From Cymodocea nodosa (lineage: Eukaryota > Streptophyta > Magnoliopsida > Alismatales > Cymodoceaceae), in contig CM072340.1 in NCBI GenBank assembly GCA_036874045.1, positions 5,223,001 through 5,287,000 of the forward strand: a DNA stretch of 64,000 bases. The letters run 5' to 3'. Below the pieces are notes generated by a model. The model ran no database searches. It saw only the letters and a list, made by a program, of their open reading frames with translations, and was not told the DNA's origin. Shown here piece after piece: positions 1-12,541 of this stretch; the first letter of the stretch is position 1, and each line of letters opens with the position of its first letter. Position numbers and translations under genes: made by a program.

Positions 1-1330
1 TTTACATGTTACCTTACATAACATAACATTTAATTAGTACACTTTACCAAAAACAAGTTTCGGATGCTTTTAACCTAAACGTTCCAAACACATCACATAA
101 GCTATAACTTAACATTTATAACATCATCTTGAGAACATTCTAAACTATTCTAATATTCTTTTTATGAATCTAAAATAGTTTGTTTATCTATTTAATTATT
201 TTAGTAAGATTTTAAGAGGACTAAACTTAGATTAACTAAGATTTGTATTCTGAATTATATTAATCTGTTTTGGACATTGTTAATCCTCCCCCTACAAATA
301 TACTTCAAATATATTCAATAACATACAAAATATATTTGTATAAAATAGATGTTAATTATAGCTACACTTTAAATTCTCTTTTCAAGAAATTTCTATAATC
401 CTTAATTCATCAAAAAAAATGATTTCAAGAATCAATTCCAATCGTATATGAATCAAAACATACCTTTAAACTTAATATGATTAACTCAAGGAGAATAAAA
501 AAATGTATCTCAACTAAACATTTCAAAAGTACTAATTTTGATTCAACTAATCAGTAATCATAATGGTAGAAACTAAATTTAATTCAAAGATATCTGTAAT
601 TAATGAAATAACTTTTTTCTTTTCAAAATAGTAAATATTGATAATTTTCTTTAAAAGTTAGTTTGAAAAGTTTGAATCATACAAGAGCTTTCTAATGTAC
701 CCGTGTAATGAGCTTTTAGTCAACAATCCCATATCTGATCAGGACCTTAGGTTGCCAGATTTAAAAAATCCTTTTTCAGGACAACAATCCTTACATACCT
801 ATCTGCCAATTACAAAAGACTCGTGATCAAACTGATCAATAAACTCTCAAAGATTTTTACTTTGTAAGCACTTTTTCATTTTAAGCACAGTATATATGTA
901 TTCCATTAATACAGATGCAATAAAACACAAATCTCATACAATTTTTACGTATATGATTTTACTGAAAATATGAATCAGTTTCAATAAGCTCATACTTTTG
1001 ATTAGTAGTTTAAGATGATTTACAGATAAATTATTCTACAAGTTTAATCAATCAAGTCAAATTCATGCATGATCATATGTACTTTCATTGATCCAAAGAA
1101 AATCACTTAATCAAAATTTCAGGATTTCAGAAGTATTTAATGTTTTCATTTACACTTCCACTTAAAATTTTGAAAACCATTAAATTTGACAAAATACGTA
1201 AAATCAATAAGATACTACAATGATTTTACAATAAATACATAGTATCTTAAGTAGTAGTTTAGATATTACTTAAATATTTATGATAAGCATATAATATCTA
1301 TGAGGTGAACAACATCATCAACAAAATTTA
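1..1330 (-). repeat. Noncoding module between RNase H and the third ORF of element B
   Basis: No coding potential on either strand. It matches 46660-47990, the same place in element C, nearly base for base. It also matches, more distantly, 24890-26060 in the Athila-like element I. Recognisable stretches include the one around 690-850 (GAGCTTTC, GATCAGGACCTTAGG, AAACTCTCAAAG), matched at 47340-47515 and 25390-25560. The function is unknown. Its fixed place in two copia copies suggests a stable part of this family rather than a chance insertion. Confidence 0.75.
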
Positions 1331-1351
1331 TCTTTTGTGGAGTCTAAGCAT

Positions 1352-4300
1352 TTACACATCACATAGCCTACAAATACCCAAATTTAGTCCTATGTTGCAT
1401 AATGTATTTTCATCTAGAGGTTTTGTAATTATATCAGCTAATTGATTTTTACTAGACACAAATTCTAATTTAATTTTTCTTTTAATTACGTTATCTCTTA
1501 GAAAATGATGTCTAACCTCTATATGTTTTGCTCTAGAATGTAATACAAGATTTCTTGAAAGATTTATTACTGAACTACTGTCACAATAAATCTCAGTTGT
1601 ATCATAAGATAATCCAAAATCTTCTAAAGTTTGCCTTATCCACAGAATCTGAGTGCAACATAGTGCAGCAACAACATATTCAGCTTCAGTAGTTGACAGT
1701 CTTACACAGTTTTGCATTTTACTAAACCACGACACCAAATTATTTCCCAATAATTGACATATGCCACTAGTACTTTTCCTATCAGATTTAGATTCTACGT
1801 AATCAGCATCATTATATCCTATAAGATCTATTGAACTACCTTATAATAATACAGACCAAAGTTTTTAGTTCCTTGTATATATCTAAATATTCTTTTAACA
1901 GCAATTGAGTGTGATTGTTTAGGATTAGATTAAAATTAGCACAAGCACACACAGCAAACATAAAATCAAGTCTACTAGTTGTTAAATAAAGTAAAGAACC
2001 AATCATAATTCTGTATTTTCTTTGATCTATTGATTTTCCTATGTCATCAATATCTAACTTTAAAGAAGTACTCAAAAAAGTTCCTCGAATCCTTATATCA
2101 TTAAAATTAAATTTCTTAAGCATTTCATCTGCATATTTTTCCTAATTTAAAAATATGCATTTATCCATTTGCTTAATTTGAAATCCTAGAAAATATGAAA
2201 GTTCTCCTATCATACTCATTTCAAATTGACTAGCCATTTCTTCAAAAAAAATATTTTTATCAATTTATCAGAAGTTACTCCAAAAATTATATCATCCACA
2301 TAGTTAGGATTTTTAATATCATCCAAATATTTTTCCATGATATATCCTTATTCTATTAGAAAAGTAGATAACCTTTCATATCACGATCTAGGTGCTTACT
2401 TCAAACCATATAAGGCTTTCTTCAATTTATACACATAGTTAGGATTTTTAATATCTTCAAATCCAGGTGGTTGTTTTACATAGACTTCTTCATTAATTAA
2501 ACCATTTAGAAATGCACTATTGACATCCATTTGATATAGTTTAAAATCTATATAACAAGCATAGGCCATTAATATTGTAATACTTTCTAGCCTAGCCACA
2601 GGAGCAAATGTTTCATCAAAATCTAGTCCTTCTTCTTGTGTATACCCTTGTGCAACTAATCTAGCTTTGTTTCTTATAATTTGACCAGTTTCATTAGTTT
2701 TGTTTCTAAAGATCCACTTTGTACCTATTATGGATTGATGTTCTAGTGGAGAGACTAATTCCCAAACATCATTTCTGATGAATTGATTTAGTTCTTCTTT
2801 CATTGCCACTATCCAATTTTCATCAGATAATGCTTCTTCTATATTCTTTGGTTCCACCATAGAAATAAATATACACAAACTATTTAAATTTACTAAAGCT
2901 CTAGTTTTAACTCCCTCATTAATATTACCAATGACTTGAGTGATGGGATGTGATGAAGAATAACGCCAATTTCTTTGATTTTCCTCAATATTCTCATCAA
3001 CATCTGAAGGTACACCACTTTCATCATTCGTTTGATCATTTAAGTTTATATTTTTGATTTTCTCAGATAAATCTTCAATCTCTCTATTGATCTCTAGTCC
3101 TTTTGGAAAATTAATCATATCATCAATATCAGCTTTAGATTGAGATTCTCTAAAAGAATTTTCATTGAAGCTTACATGGAGGGTTTCTTCAATAGTTCAA
3201 GAAGTCTTATTATATACTCTATAGGCTTTACTTCTAGTAGAGTAACCTACAAAAATTCCTTCATCCACTTTGGCTTGAAATTTATCTCTTTTATCCTTAG
3301 TATTAAGAATAAAACACTTATAGCCAAATGGTTTCATATAGGAAATTTTTGGAACCCTATCAAACATAATTTCAAAAGGAGTTTTATTAACAAGAGGTCT
3401 TAAATGACTTTTGTTAATAACATAACAAGTTGTATTCACTACTTCAGCCCAAAGATTTTGAGGTAAATTATGTTCATTCAACATAGTTCTGGCCATTTCC
3501 TGAAGTGATCTATTCTTTCTCTCAACAACACCATTTTGAGACGGTGCTCTTGGAAAAGAAAAACTGTGATCAATGTCATGATCTATACAGTAATTATTCA
3601 TTTAATCATTATCAAATTCAGTACCATGATCACTCCTGAGTTTTTGAATAGAGACACATTGTTCATTTTGTACAAGATTGCAAAACATTTTAAACTTTTC
3701 AAAAACTTCTGTCTTAGATGCTAGAAAGTATACCCAAGTGTATCTAGAGAAGTCATCTACTAAAACAAATACATATCGTTTTCCACCAAGACTCATGATT
3801 CTTGTTAGTCCAAATAGATCTATATGTATAAGTTCTAAGACTCTCTTGCTTGATTTATCAGTTTTGGATTTAAAAGAGTTTTTATGAAGTTTACCTAACT
3901 CACATGCATCACACATAAAATCCTTTGAGTATTTAATTTTTGTTAAACCTCTCACTAAATGTTTTCTAGATAATTTATGCAATAGTTTCATATTTATATG
4001 CCTGATCCTTCTATTCAATAGATATGTATCACTAGTTTCAGCTAGCAAACATGAATTTAAATCAACTACACCAGAAGGTAAACATAAAATACATACAGAA
4101 CCTTTCTTTTAGTAATAAACTTAAGTTCATCTGTACTTTTATCAATAATTTTGCATATATTTTCTTCAAATAGTACGTAATATCCATTAGCAGTTAGTTT
4201 TATAACACTTAGCATATTAAATCCTAGGTTTTCTACATATAGTACATTCGAAATAACACAAGTCAGAGTTATTTGAACATTTCCCATGCTTATGATTTTA

Positions 4301-4560
4301 TCCTTGCTTTTGTTTCCAAATGTAACATTTCCTTTCTTGGTATTTGTAAAATTTTTCGATAGAATTTTCTGTCTGGTCATGTGACTTGATGCTCCACTAT
4401 CCAAGATCCAATTTGATGTTGTTTCCTCCTTAAACTCATTTGCCATGAAGTACACATGAGCAACGTCTTCTAACTCTTGTTCTTCTTCTAAATGTGAAGA
4501 TTTTGATGATAATTCCTCAGATTTAGACTCTTCTGATGTGTCATCCCAAGTGACCTTCAA
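1352..4560 (-). pseudogene. Element B pol remains: protease, integrase, reverse transcriptase, RNase H
   Basis: Copia-order pol read on the minus strand. Protease remains are near 4380-4440 (DSGASSHMT). Integrase runs about 4080-3190, with a zinc-binding part (CDACELGKLH) and a catalytic core showing HIDLFG and SDHGTEFDND. Reverse transcriptase runs about 2870-2150, with [14 protein letters not shown] and [12 protein letters not shown]. RNase H ends the frame at 1352-1750 (STTEAEYVV, DSSSVINL, KHIEVRHHF). These motifs place it in Ty1/copia; the domain order and the extra 3' ORF in its relatives point to the SIRE lineage. It is a fossil with several breaks and should not be annotated as an active gene. 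Confidence 0.9.
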
Positions 4561-5008
4561 AGCCTTTTTCTTGTAAAACTTTTTCTGAGTTTTCTGAGTC
4601 GTCTTCTTCTGATTTTTCCTACTATGCTTTTCATTTTTCCTTATAGGACAATCTAGAGAAAGATGTTTAGGTTTTTTGTAGTTATAACATACATACTTTC
4701 TGGATGAAGAATTCTTGTCATTTAGTGATTTTGATGTTGATGGTTTTTCATTCCTGTTCCTTTGCTATTTCCTAGCTTTCCATGCTTTCTTGAATTTCCT
4801 AGTCAGCAAAATCAAATCCTCGTCAGAATCAGTAGATATATCAGAATATAAATTGATTTCGAAGGCTATTTCTTTCTTCATTTTTAATGTGTTGTGACTC
4901 AGTGAATCATTTAATTCAACTTCATAAGCAGTTAAGTTTCCAATAAGTTCATTTATAATATAAACATTTAAATCTCGTGATTCTTCCATTGATGTCACTT
5001 TTTGAGAC
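4561..5008 (-). pseudogene. Element B gag, distal part (zinc-knuckle side)
   Basis: Minus-strand remains of the distal half of the copia gag: a stretch matching LNVYIINELIGNLTAYEVE at 4990-4900, then a lysine-rich segment and a degraded zinc knuckle toward 4660. The same sequence is on the plus strand in element D at 62460-62930, which confirms frame and order. At 5008 it is cut by element A and resumes at 11807. Confidence 0.85.
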
Positions 5009-6030
5009 TGTTAGGTATTTAATTTTGATAATATATGCTTTATTATCATATTTAAATAAGTCTACGTAATATTCTCTAAGTATATTTCTCTAAGTATAAT
5101 AGTTAACAGATTATCGAAAAGTTTTATTTTTATGTCAGATAAATTAAAGATTTCCAAAGAGTTAGATTTGCAATAATAAAACTTTCGGATAGTTAACGTT
5201 TCGGATAGTTAAACTTTTGGATAGTTAACGTTTCATTTTTGTCGAATACTTTATGTTAAAAACTTGTATAGTTAAGGTTATCTACATGTGTGTTTTTAAT
5301 GTTTTAAGTTGTCATGTGTTTTCCATGTGCATTCGGTAATGAAAAATCAAATAGTTAGATAACTGTTCGAGTTTTTATATGCATGGATAGATAACTGTTT
5401 TAGTTTTATAAAAGGACTAACGAACAGATAAGTTTCTTTGTTTAGTCATGTGTTTTGCAGGTGCAAAAACTCAAAGAGTTAAAGGATAAGTGTTCGAGTT
5501 TTTATAGGACTTAAAGGATAAATGTTCGACTAAATTGAAGACTTAGAAGATATTCTACAAGACTCTAGGAAGATAAAATTTCGGTGAATCTACGAAGTGG
5601 AGATCGTGGAAATTCAAAATGTTAGTGGAGAAAGTGGAAATTAAAATAGAAAGTAATTTGGATTAAAGAGAAAATTAGTACATGGATTATGGATTATGGA
5701 TTATGGATTGTGGATCAAGTGGATGAACATGCTGAAGGTGAAAGACAATAGAGTTCGACTACTAATAGAGAGTACGAGTTATATTACAATAGAGGATCCC
5801 AATCTCAAAAACCAAGTCTGAATATTCAATCCGGATCCCTAACTGAAAAGTTAAGTTTGAATATTCATATTCTGAAAAATTCTCCAACATTAGAAGAAGT
5901 TCAAAATTCCAAGCAATTTCAGAAAAGGAGCTGCAAACGTAAGAAGTCTAGAAATTCAACAATTGGAGAAGAAGAGATACAAAAGCTGAGCAAAGAGAAA
6001 GAAAGAAGCTGTGTGCATAAAGGTAGCAAT
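5009..6030 (+). repeat. Element A 5' LTR (incomplete at its 3' side)
   Basis: Starts TGTTAGG at the duplication boundary. The stretch 5190-6022 matches 10728-11552 of the 3' LTR. It contains repeated CGGATAGTTA-type motifs near 5175-5230 and a TATA box at 5407-5415. The U5 end, the primer site and the first part of gag are not present before gag starts near 6052. Confidence 0.85.
5407..5415 (+). promoter_or_regulatory. Candidate TATA box in the element A 5' LTR
   Basis: TATAAAAGG at this position, with an identical copy in the 3' LTR at 10946-10954. This is a normal LTR promoter core. Upstream are the CGGATAGTTA motifs that probably form the U3 regulatory part (inference). Confidence 0.6.
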
Positions 6031-6051
6031 TATGGCTACTAGAAATATAGG

Positions 6052-7624
6052 ATGAAAGTATTCTTTCAGTCAATTGATTTCAAATTATGGCATATAATTA
6101 GCAATCCTATAGTGTTAGTTACGACTCCCTATGATACTTGGACTTTTGATGAAAAGGAGCAAGTGACACTAAATGCTAAAGGTTTAAACATCTTGTCTTG
6201 TGCTTTATCTCATGATCAATTTAATAAAGTTTTTGCATATCAAACTACATATGAGATATGGCATGCTTTAGAAGTTGCCAACGAAGGTACTAATCAGGTC
6301 AAGGAATCTAAGATCAATATGTTAGCACATAAATATGAGCTTTTTAAAATGCACGAAAATGAATGTATCTCTAACATGTTTTCTCGTTTTCTTGAGATTG
6401 CAAATTCATTAAAATCTTTAGGCAAGAAATTTGAGGAAAAGACTTGGTAAGAAAGATCCTTAAATCTTTAACTAAAATTTGGGCTCAAAAGACAACATCT
6501 ATTGAAGAGTCCAAAGACTTAAATACATATACTCTTGATGATCTCATAGGAAATCTGACAGCCTATGAAGTACAACATTTAGATCCAAAAGGGAAAAATC
6601 TTAGAAGGGATCTGGCTTTTGAGGTTGATAAAGTCTTAGAAGTCACTAGTGATTCTAACGATGATTTACTGTTGTTGACCAAAAAATTTAGAAATCTATT
6701 GAAGAAACGTAGGAACTTCAGGTTAACAAAGACATCTGGAGATATGGAGAAGAAGTCATTCACAAAAGACAAAAGTATATACTACAAGTGCAACAGGCTA
6801 GGTCACTTTCAAACTAATGTCCTCTCAACAAAGATAAGAAGTATTCAAGGAGGAATTTCAGGAATAAGAAATTCAGAAAGAGAATGGCACTTAAAGTGAC
6901 ATGGGATGACTCTTTAGCTTCACAAAGTGAAGAAACAAAGGATTCAACATCAGATTTAGAAGAAAATCTGGCAAATGTATGCTTTATGGCAAAATCTAGT
7001 GAGGTATCCTCTGATCAAAATGCAAATTTTGATAGTTTTGATGGATTACTTGTTGAATACAATAGACTGGCCAAAAAATATAAGAAAGTCAAAACAAAAA
7101 GAAAGGACACTAGGAAAATGCTAGATGAATCTGAAAATAAGATTGATTTTCTAAACTCTACATTGAATAAATTTAAAGAAGAAAATCAAAGGCATGCTCA
7201 GGAAATTTTAAAGTTCACTACTATAGAAAGAAAATTGCATGCTGATTGTGAAAATTTAATTGTTGATAAGAAGAAAATGATCTGTGAAATTGAAAAACTA
7301 GAACTGACTATTACTGATTTAAATTCAGAAATTGACGTGTTAAAGATTAAAGTCTGCGATCAAAAGGCTATATTAAGTAAATGGAATAATAGTCAAACTA
7401 TAACAAATGAACTTAGTAGTAAAATATCAAATGTAGAAAAACATGGTATTGGTTTACATGATGCATCTTCTAAAAATTATATATTGCATGATGGTACTAG
7501 TAAAAATAATGTCTTTATTTCCAGTACTAAGAATAGTAAGAGAAAAACTATTCCGTGTGTGATTAAAAAGGGAGAAAAATATGTGCAAGTTGATAAAATG
7601 CAGCATATAAATGATAGCACATGA
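6052..7624 (+). pseudogene. Element A gag remains with C-terminal coiled coil
   Basis: The N-terminal part (6052-6450) is a copia gag of the UBN2/DUF4219 type (FFQSIDFKLWHIISNP, EVANEG-like and HKYELFKMHENE motifs); its first residues are missing. It continues with NTYTLDDLIGNLTAYEVQ near 6525 and a degraded zinc knuckle (YYKCNRLGHFQ) near 6782. From 6884 to 7624 lies a lysine- and glutamate-rich stretch with heptad character (KKYKKVKTKRKDTRKML and after), a predicted coiled coil that family 1 has at the same place (63021-63326). Gag should form the particle. Fossil, with a few breaks. Confidence 0.85.
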
Positions 7625-7974
7625 TGCAAGAATTTCAAAAGAAATCTTCAAAAGAATCAAGCTAAGGCATTTGAGAATTTTAATATTCTTGATCAATTTT
7701 CTTCATATTTAAAGAATATCGGATATTGGAAATCAAGTAATGTTAGAAATGAAAATTTCAACTCGGGTTTACATTGAGACAAATGTTCTGATAATTATAA
7801 TACTAAGAGAAAGGAATGCAAGAATAATTATCAGAAAATAGATAAGTTGAAGTCTAAAAATATGGATTATTTTGATATGACTCTCTCTAAAATTCTTGGA
7901 CCCACTCAAAAATGGGTTCCAAGAGATAAAATCTCTTTTTGACTGTTTTGTAGGTACACAAATCAAAATGGATA

Positions 7975-10603
7975 ATGGATAGTGGAGCATCCAACCACAT
8001 GACTGGAGATATACGATTACTTACAGAAATAACAAAGACCAAGAACGGACAAGTTACCTTTGGAAATAAAAGCAAAACAAATATCCTTGGGTCTAGCAAG
8101 GTTCAGGTAACTGAGAAATGCTTTATAAATGATGTCTTATTAGTGGAAAACTTAGGTTTTAATTTATTGAGTGTTCCTATTTTAATGAAGATTTACAGAG
8201 TAATTTTTGAAAAAGATTCCTATAAAATTATGGACATGTCTACAAATGAAATTTTATTCATTGCATACAAGAAAAGATCTATTTGTATTCTAAATTTGCC
8301 TTCTGATATTATTAAAGACAATACTTGCTTAATTGCAAAATCGGATGAAGTCATTTTATGGCATAGAAGGCTAGGACACTCAAACTTAAAATTATTACAA
8401 AAGCTGTCTAAAAAGAATCTAGTTAGAGGTTTACCTAGTATTAAGTACTCAAAAGAGTTTATGTGTGATGCATGTCAACTAGGTAAATTACATAAAACAT
8501 CCTTTAAAAGCTTAAATGAAATAACAAGTAAAAGAGTATTAGAACTAGTGCATATTGATTTATTTGGACCTACTAGAACAACTAGTCTAGGAGGTAAACA
8601 TTATGTTTTTGTACTAGTTGATGACTATTCTAGATTCACTTGGGTCTATTTTCTAGCTAATAAAATTAAAGTTTTTGAAATATTTAAGATATTTTGTAAT
8701 AAAGTTCAGAATGAGCAAAATGTTAAAATTCAAAAACTTAGGAGTGATCATGGTACAGAATTTGATAATGATCAAATGGACACCTTTTGTGAAGAATTAG
8801 GCATAGATCATAGGTACTCATTTCCAAGAGCTCCTTCACAAAATGGGATAGTATAATGTAAAAATAGATCACTTCAGGAAATGTCCAGAACCATGTTAAA
8901 TGAGAATAAGTTACCCCTATTTCTCTAGGCAGAAGCAGTTCATACAGCATGCTATGTTATAAATAGAGTACATCTAAGACCAATTTTAGATAAAACTCCT
9001 TATGAGATATGGTATAACAGGGTTCCCAAAATAAGTTATTTAAAACCCTTTGGCTGTAAGTGTTTTATTTTAAACACTAAGGAACGAAGAGACAAATTTA
9101 AAGCCAAATCAAATGAAGGTATTTTTGTTGGTTATTCCATTAGAAGTAAAGCATATAGAGTTTATAATAAATCAACAAAAACCATTGAGAAAACCCTACA
9201 TGTAAAATTTCATGAAAATTCTCATTTGGATGTTAGACATGCTGAAAACTTTGATTCAGAAATTCTCCCAAAAATGGTACCAAATGATGTTGACAGAGAA
9301 ATTGAGAGATTATCTGATGAAATAAGAAATATAAACTTAAATGATGAAAATTTAGAAGAAAATAATGTCATACCTACAGAAAATGTGGAACAACATAGAA
9401 ATTGGCGTTATGCTTCATCTCATCCTATTGATCAGATAATAGGTGATCCTAATCAAGGAGTTAGGACTCGGTCATCAGTAGTCAACATCTGTGGTGCTTA
9501 TTCATTTGTTTCTTTGCTAGAACCTAAGAAAATTGAAGATGTCTTAGAAGATGAATTTTGGTATTTAGCTATGCAAGATGAGCTAAATCAATTTATAAGA
9601 AATGAGGTATGGGATCTAGTTCCACCACCTGAAAATCAGTCCATAATAGGAACAAGGTGGGTATTTAGAAACAAAGTAGATCAAGATGGACATATAGTTA
9701 AAAATAAAGCTAGATTAGTTGCTCAAGATTACAAGCAAGAGGAAGGAATTGACTATGATGAAACATTTGCTCCTGTTGCTAGACTAGAATCAATACGAAT
9801 TTTGTTAGCTTATGCTTGTTATATGGATTTCAAATTATATCAAATGGATGTTAAAATTGCTTTTTTAAATGGATATATAAAAGAAGAAGTGTATGTAAAA
9901 CAACCTCCAGGTTTTGAAGATTCAAAACATCCTGAATATGTTTACAGGCTTAAGAAGGCACTATATGGCCTCAAACAAGCTCCTAGGTCTTGGTATGAAA
10001 GATTATCTAAATTTCTTATGGAAAAAGGGTATTCTATGGGAAAGGCAGATCACACTCTTTTTATCAAGAAGATCGAAAAAGATATATTAGTAGTTCAAAT
10101 CTATGTAGATGACATCATATTTGGAGCAACAAATGATAAATTAGTTGAGTCCTTTTTGAAAGACATGACTAATCAATTTGAAATGAGTATGATGGGTGAA
10201 CTATCATTTTTTCTAGGCTTACAAATTAAGCAATTAGATCAGGGTACTTTTATTTCACAAGAAAAATATACTCAAGATTTATTAAAGAGGTTTGGTTTAG
10301 ACAACACTAAAATAAAGAATACACCAATGAGTACTATCACCAAGTTGGATAAAGATGACTCTGGAAAAACTGTAGATGTGAAATAATATAGAAGTATGAT
10401 TAGTTCATTACTCTATTTAACAGCTAGCCAACCAGATATTATGTTTAGTGTGTGTACTTGTGCTAGATATCAATCTAATCCTAAGGAATCACACCTACTT
10501 GCTGTTAAATGAATTTTTAAATATCTATTAGGAACCATCAATTTCGGACTGTTTTACTTTAAACATAGTTCTTTAAACTTAGTAGGTTATAGTGATGTTG
10601 TTT
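7975..10603 (+). pseudogene. Element A pol remains: protease, integrase, reverse transcriptase, start of RNase H
   Basis: Protease begins at 7975 with DSGASNHMTG. Integrase follows from about 8340 with the zinc-binding part (HRRLGHSNLK, CDACQLGKLHK) and the core (HIDLFGPTR, SDHGTEFDND). The longest open stretch, 9226-10386, holds most of the reverse transcriptase: [45 protein letters not shown] and the catalytic YVDDIIFG near 10105. RNase H is cut off at about 10603 before its later motifs. Typical Ty1/copia order. Fossil with several breaks. Confidence 0.92.
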
Positions 10604-10727
10604 AAGTCTGAAAGAAAAAGCTCCTGTTATGGTTCAGAAATAGCTCCTGTTATGACAAATTTCAGACATATAAAACTTTTACAGTTTTATATTCAAGACC
10701 AATTAAGTTTGAAGGGATGGCACACAT
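10604..10727 (+). other. Unassigned stretch between RNase H remains and 3' LTR of element A
   Basis: It matches neither pol nor the 5' LTR as far as I can see. It holds a short direct repeat, GCTCCTGTTATG, at about 10620 and 10645. It may be what is left of the 3' noncoding part after loss of the polypurine tract and LTR start, or filler from that loss. Confidence 0.4.
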
Positions 10728-11803
10728 ACGAGAAACGTTTCGGATAGTTAAACTTTTGGATAGTTAACGTTTCATTTTTTTCGAATACTTTATGTTAAAA
10801 ACTTGTATAGTTAAGGTTATCTGCACGTGTGCTTTTAATGTTTTAAGTTGTCACGTGTTTTCCATGTGCATTTGGTAATGAAAAATTGAATAGTTAGATA
10901 ACTATTCGAGTTTTTATACACATGGATAGATAACTATTCAAGTTTTATAAAAGGACTAACGAACAGATAAGTTTCTTTGTTTAGTCACGTGTTTTGCAGG
11001 TGCAAAAACTCTAAGAGTTAAAAGATAAGTGTTCGAGTTTTTACAGGACTTAAAGGATAAATGTTTGACTAAATCGAAGACTTAGAAGATATTCTACAAG
11101 ACTCCAAGAAGATAAAATTTCGGTGAATCTACGAAGTGGAGATCGTGGAAATTCAAAATGTTAGTGGAGAAAGTGGAAATTAAAATAGAAAGTAATTTGG
11201 ATTAAAGAGAAAATTAGTACGTGGATTATGGATTATGGATTGTGGATCAAGTGGATGAATATGCTAAAGGTGAAAGACAATAGAGTTCAACTACTAATAG
11301 AGAGTACGAGCTACATTACAATAGAGGATGCCAATCTCAAAAATCAAGTTTGAATATTCAATCCGAATCCCTAACTGAAAGTTAAGTTTGAATATTCATA
11401 TTCTGAAAAATTCTCCAACATCAGAAGAAGTTTGAAATTCCAAGCAATTTCAGAAAAGGAGCTGCAAACGTAAGTAGTCTGGAAATTCAACAACTAGAGA
11501 AGAAGAGATATAGAAGCTGAGCAAAGAGAAAGAAAGAAGCTGTGTGCATAAAGATCAGGTTATATACAAGTCAAAATTAGTTTTTGAATAAGAGCTTTGT
11601 TTTCCTATTTGAATTGTATATTGAACATTACTGTATCAAAACCGTCAAGAAGGGAATTGAGCTGAAAAGATATTGTAAATTCTGTCTTGAAATAAAAGAA
11701 TAGAATTTCATTTACGAGTGTTTTGTGCTCTTGTTTTATCCACTAGTATTTAATTACTAAAGACACAATTCACCCCCCCTCTTGTGATACAGACAATCCT
11801 ACA
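10728..11803 (+). repeat. Element A 3' LTR (start missing)
   Basis: Matches the 5' LTR from 5190 onward and continues past the point where that copy stops. It supplies the U5 end with CACAATTCACCCCCC near 11765 and the terminal CCTACA at 11798-11803. TATAAAAGG is at 10946-10954. CACGTG occurs near 10853 and 10986. Confidence 0.85.
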
Positions 11804-11811
11804 ATAGAGAC

Positions 11812-12341
11812 CATTTAGAACTTAGGGATCTGAGAATTTTTCTCACCAATTCCTTTTGTTCAAAATTCTTTCCTAAGCATTTTAAAGAGTTTATGATATC
11901 AAGGAATCTAGAAAACATCTCAGAAATACTTTCGTCTTCATGCATCTTAAAGAGTTCATACTTATGAATTAATATGTTTATCTTAGTCTCTTTAACTTGA
12001 AAAGTACCTTCATGTGAAACTTCTAATGCATGCCACACCTCATAAGCAGATTTATATCCTGGCACTTTACTGAAATGTTCATAACTCAATGCACAAAATA
12101 AAATATTTAAGCTTTTGACATTCAGAGTTTCATTTTCCTTTTTAGTAATTGTCCAAGTATTATAAGGGGTAGTTAACGAAGCATATGGTTTAGAAATCAT
12201 GAACCACAACTTATGATCTATACTTTGAAGAAAGATTGTCATCCTATATTTCCAATATTCAAAATGTATTCCATCAAATAAAGGAGGATGATTAAGATTT
12301 TGACCTTCATACAAAGAAAAATTACCATTTCCACTAGCCAT
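11812..12341 (-). pseudogene. Element B gag, N-terminal part
   Basis: Minus-strand frame starting at 12341 with MASGNGNFSLYEGQNLNHPP, followed by LFDGIHFEYWKYRMTIFLQS and the later HKYELFKMHEDESISEMF, a UBN2-type copia gag. The start codon lies about 190 bases after the primer site, as in element D (56628 after 56440). The frame runs to 11812, where element A cuts it; the rest of gag resumes at 5008. Confidence 0.88.
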
Positions 12342-12527
12342 CTTACCTTACATTTTTCAACCTATTTGATTTTAAACAGTCTAGTACGGTAAAAACAATT
12401 TGAGCCTCAAATTGAGAAAGTTAAATGTATGCCCAAATATGAATTTCTATTTAAAAACAAGGAAGGTAGAATAAGCAATGATATTAAATAAGTTCGTATC
12501 AATTTTATATCAAAGATTATTAACAAA
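12342..12527 (-). other. Untranslated leader of element B
   Basis: AT-rich leader between primer site and gag start, closely matching 56441-56627 of element D on the other strand. No coding potential. Confidence 0.7.
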
Positions 12528-12541
12528 ACTCTGATAACACT
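12528..12541 (-). other. Primer-binding site of element B
   Basis: On the minus strand the LTR end CCTACA is followed at once by AGTGTTATCAGAGT, a decayed form of the initiator-Met tRNA complement (TGGTATCAGAGC) seen intact in element E and nearly intact in D. This fixes the LTR edge at 12542 and the element's orientation. Confidence 0.8.

Larger units (their letters stand above)
5009..11806 (+). mobile_element. Element A: SIRE-type Ty1/copia retrotransposon (family 2) inside the gag of element B
   Basis: The left end TGTTAGG starts at 5009, and the right LTR ends CCTACA at 11803 followed by three extra bases. The target duplication GAGAC is perfect at 5004-5008 and 11807-11811. Without the insertion, the flanks match the uninterrupted gag of element D (62455-62500). 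Order: 5' LTR remains, gag, coiled-coil part, protease, integrase, reverse transcriptase, start of RNase H, 3' LTR remains. The regions around the inner ends of both LTRs are incomplete, so it is a partial copy with roughly ten breaks. Over about 800 comparable bases the two LTRs differ by about 5% by eye, mostly transitions, giving an age of a few million years at usual plant rates. Confidence 0.92.
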
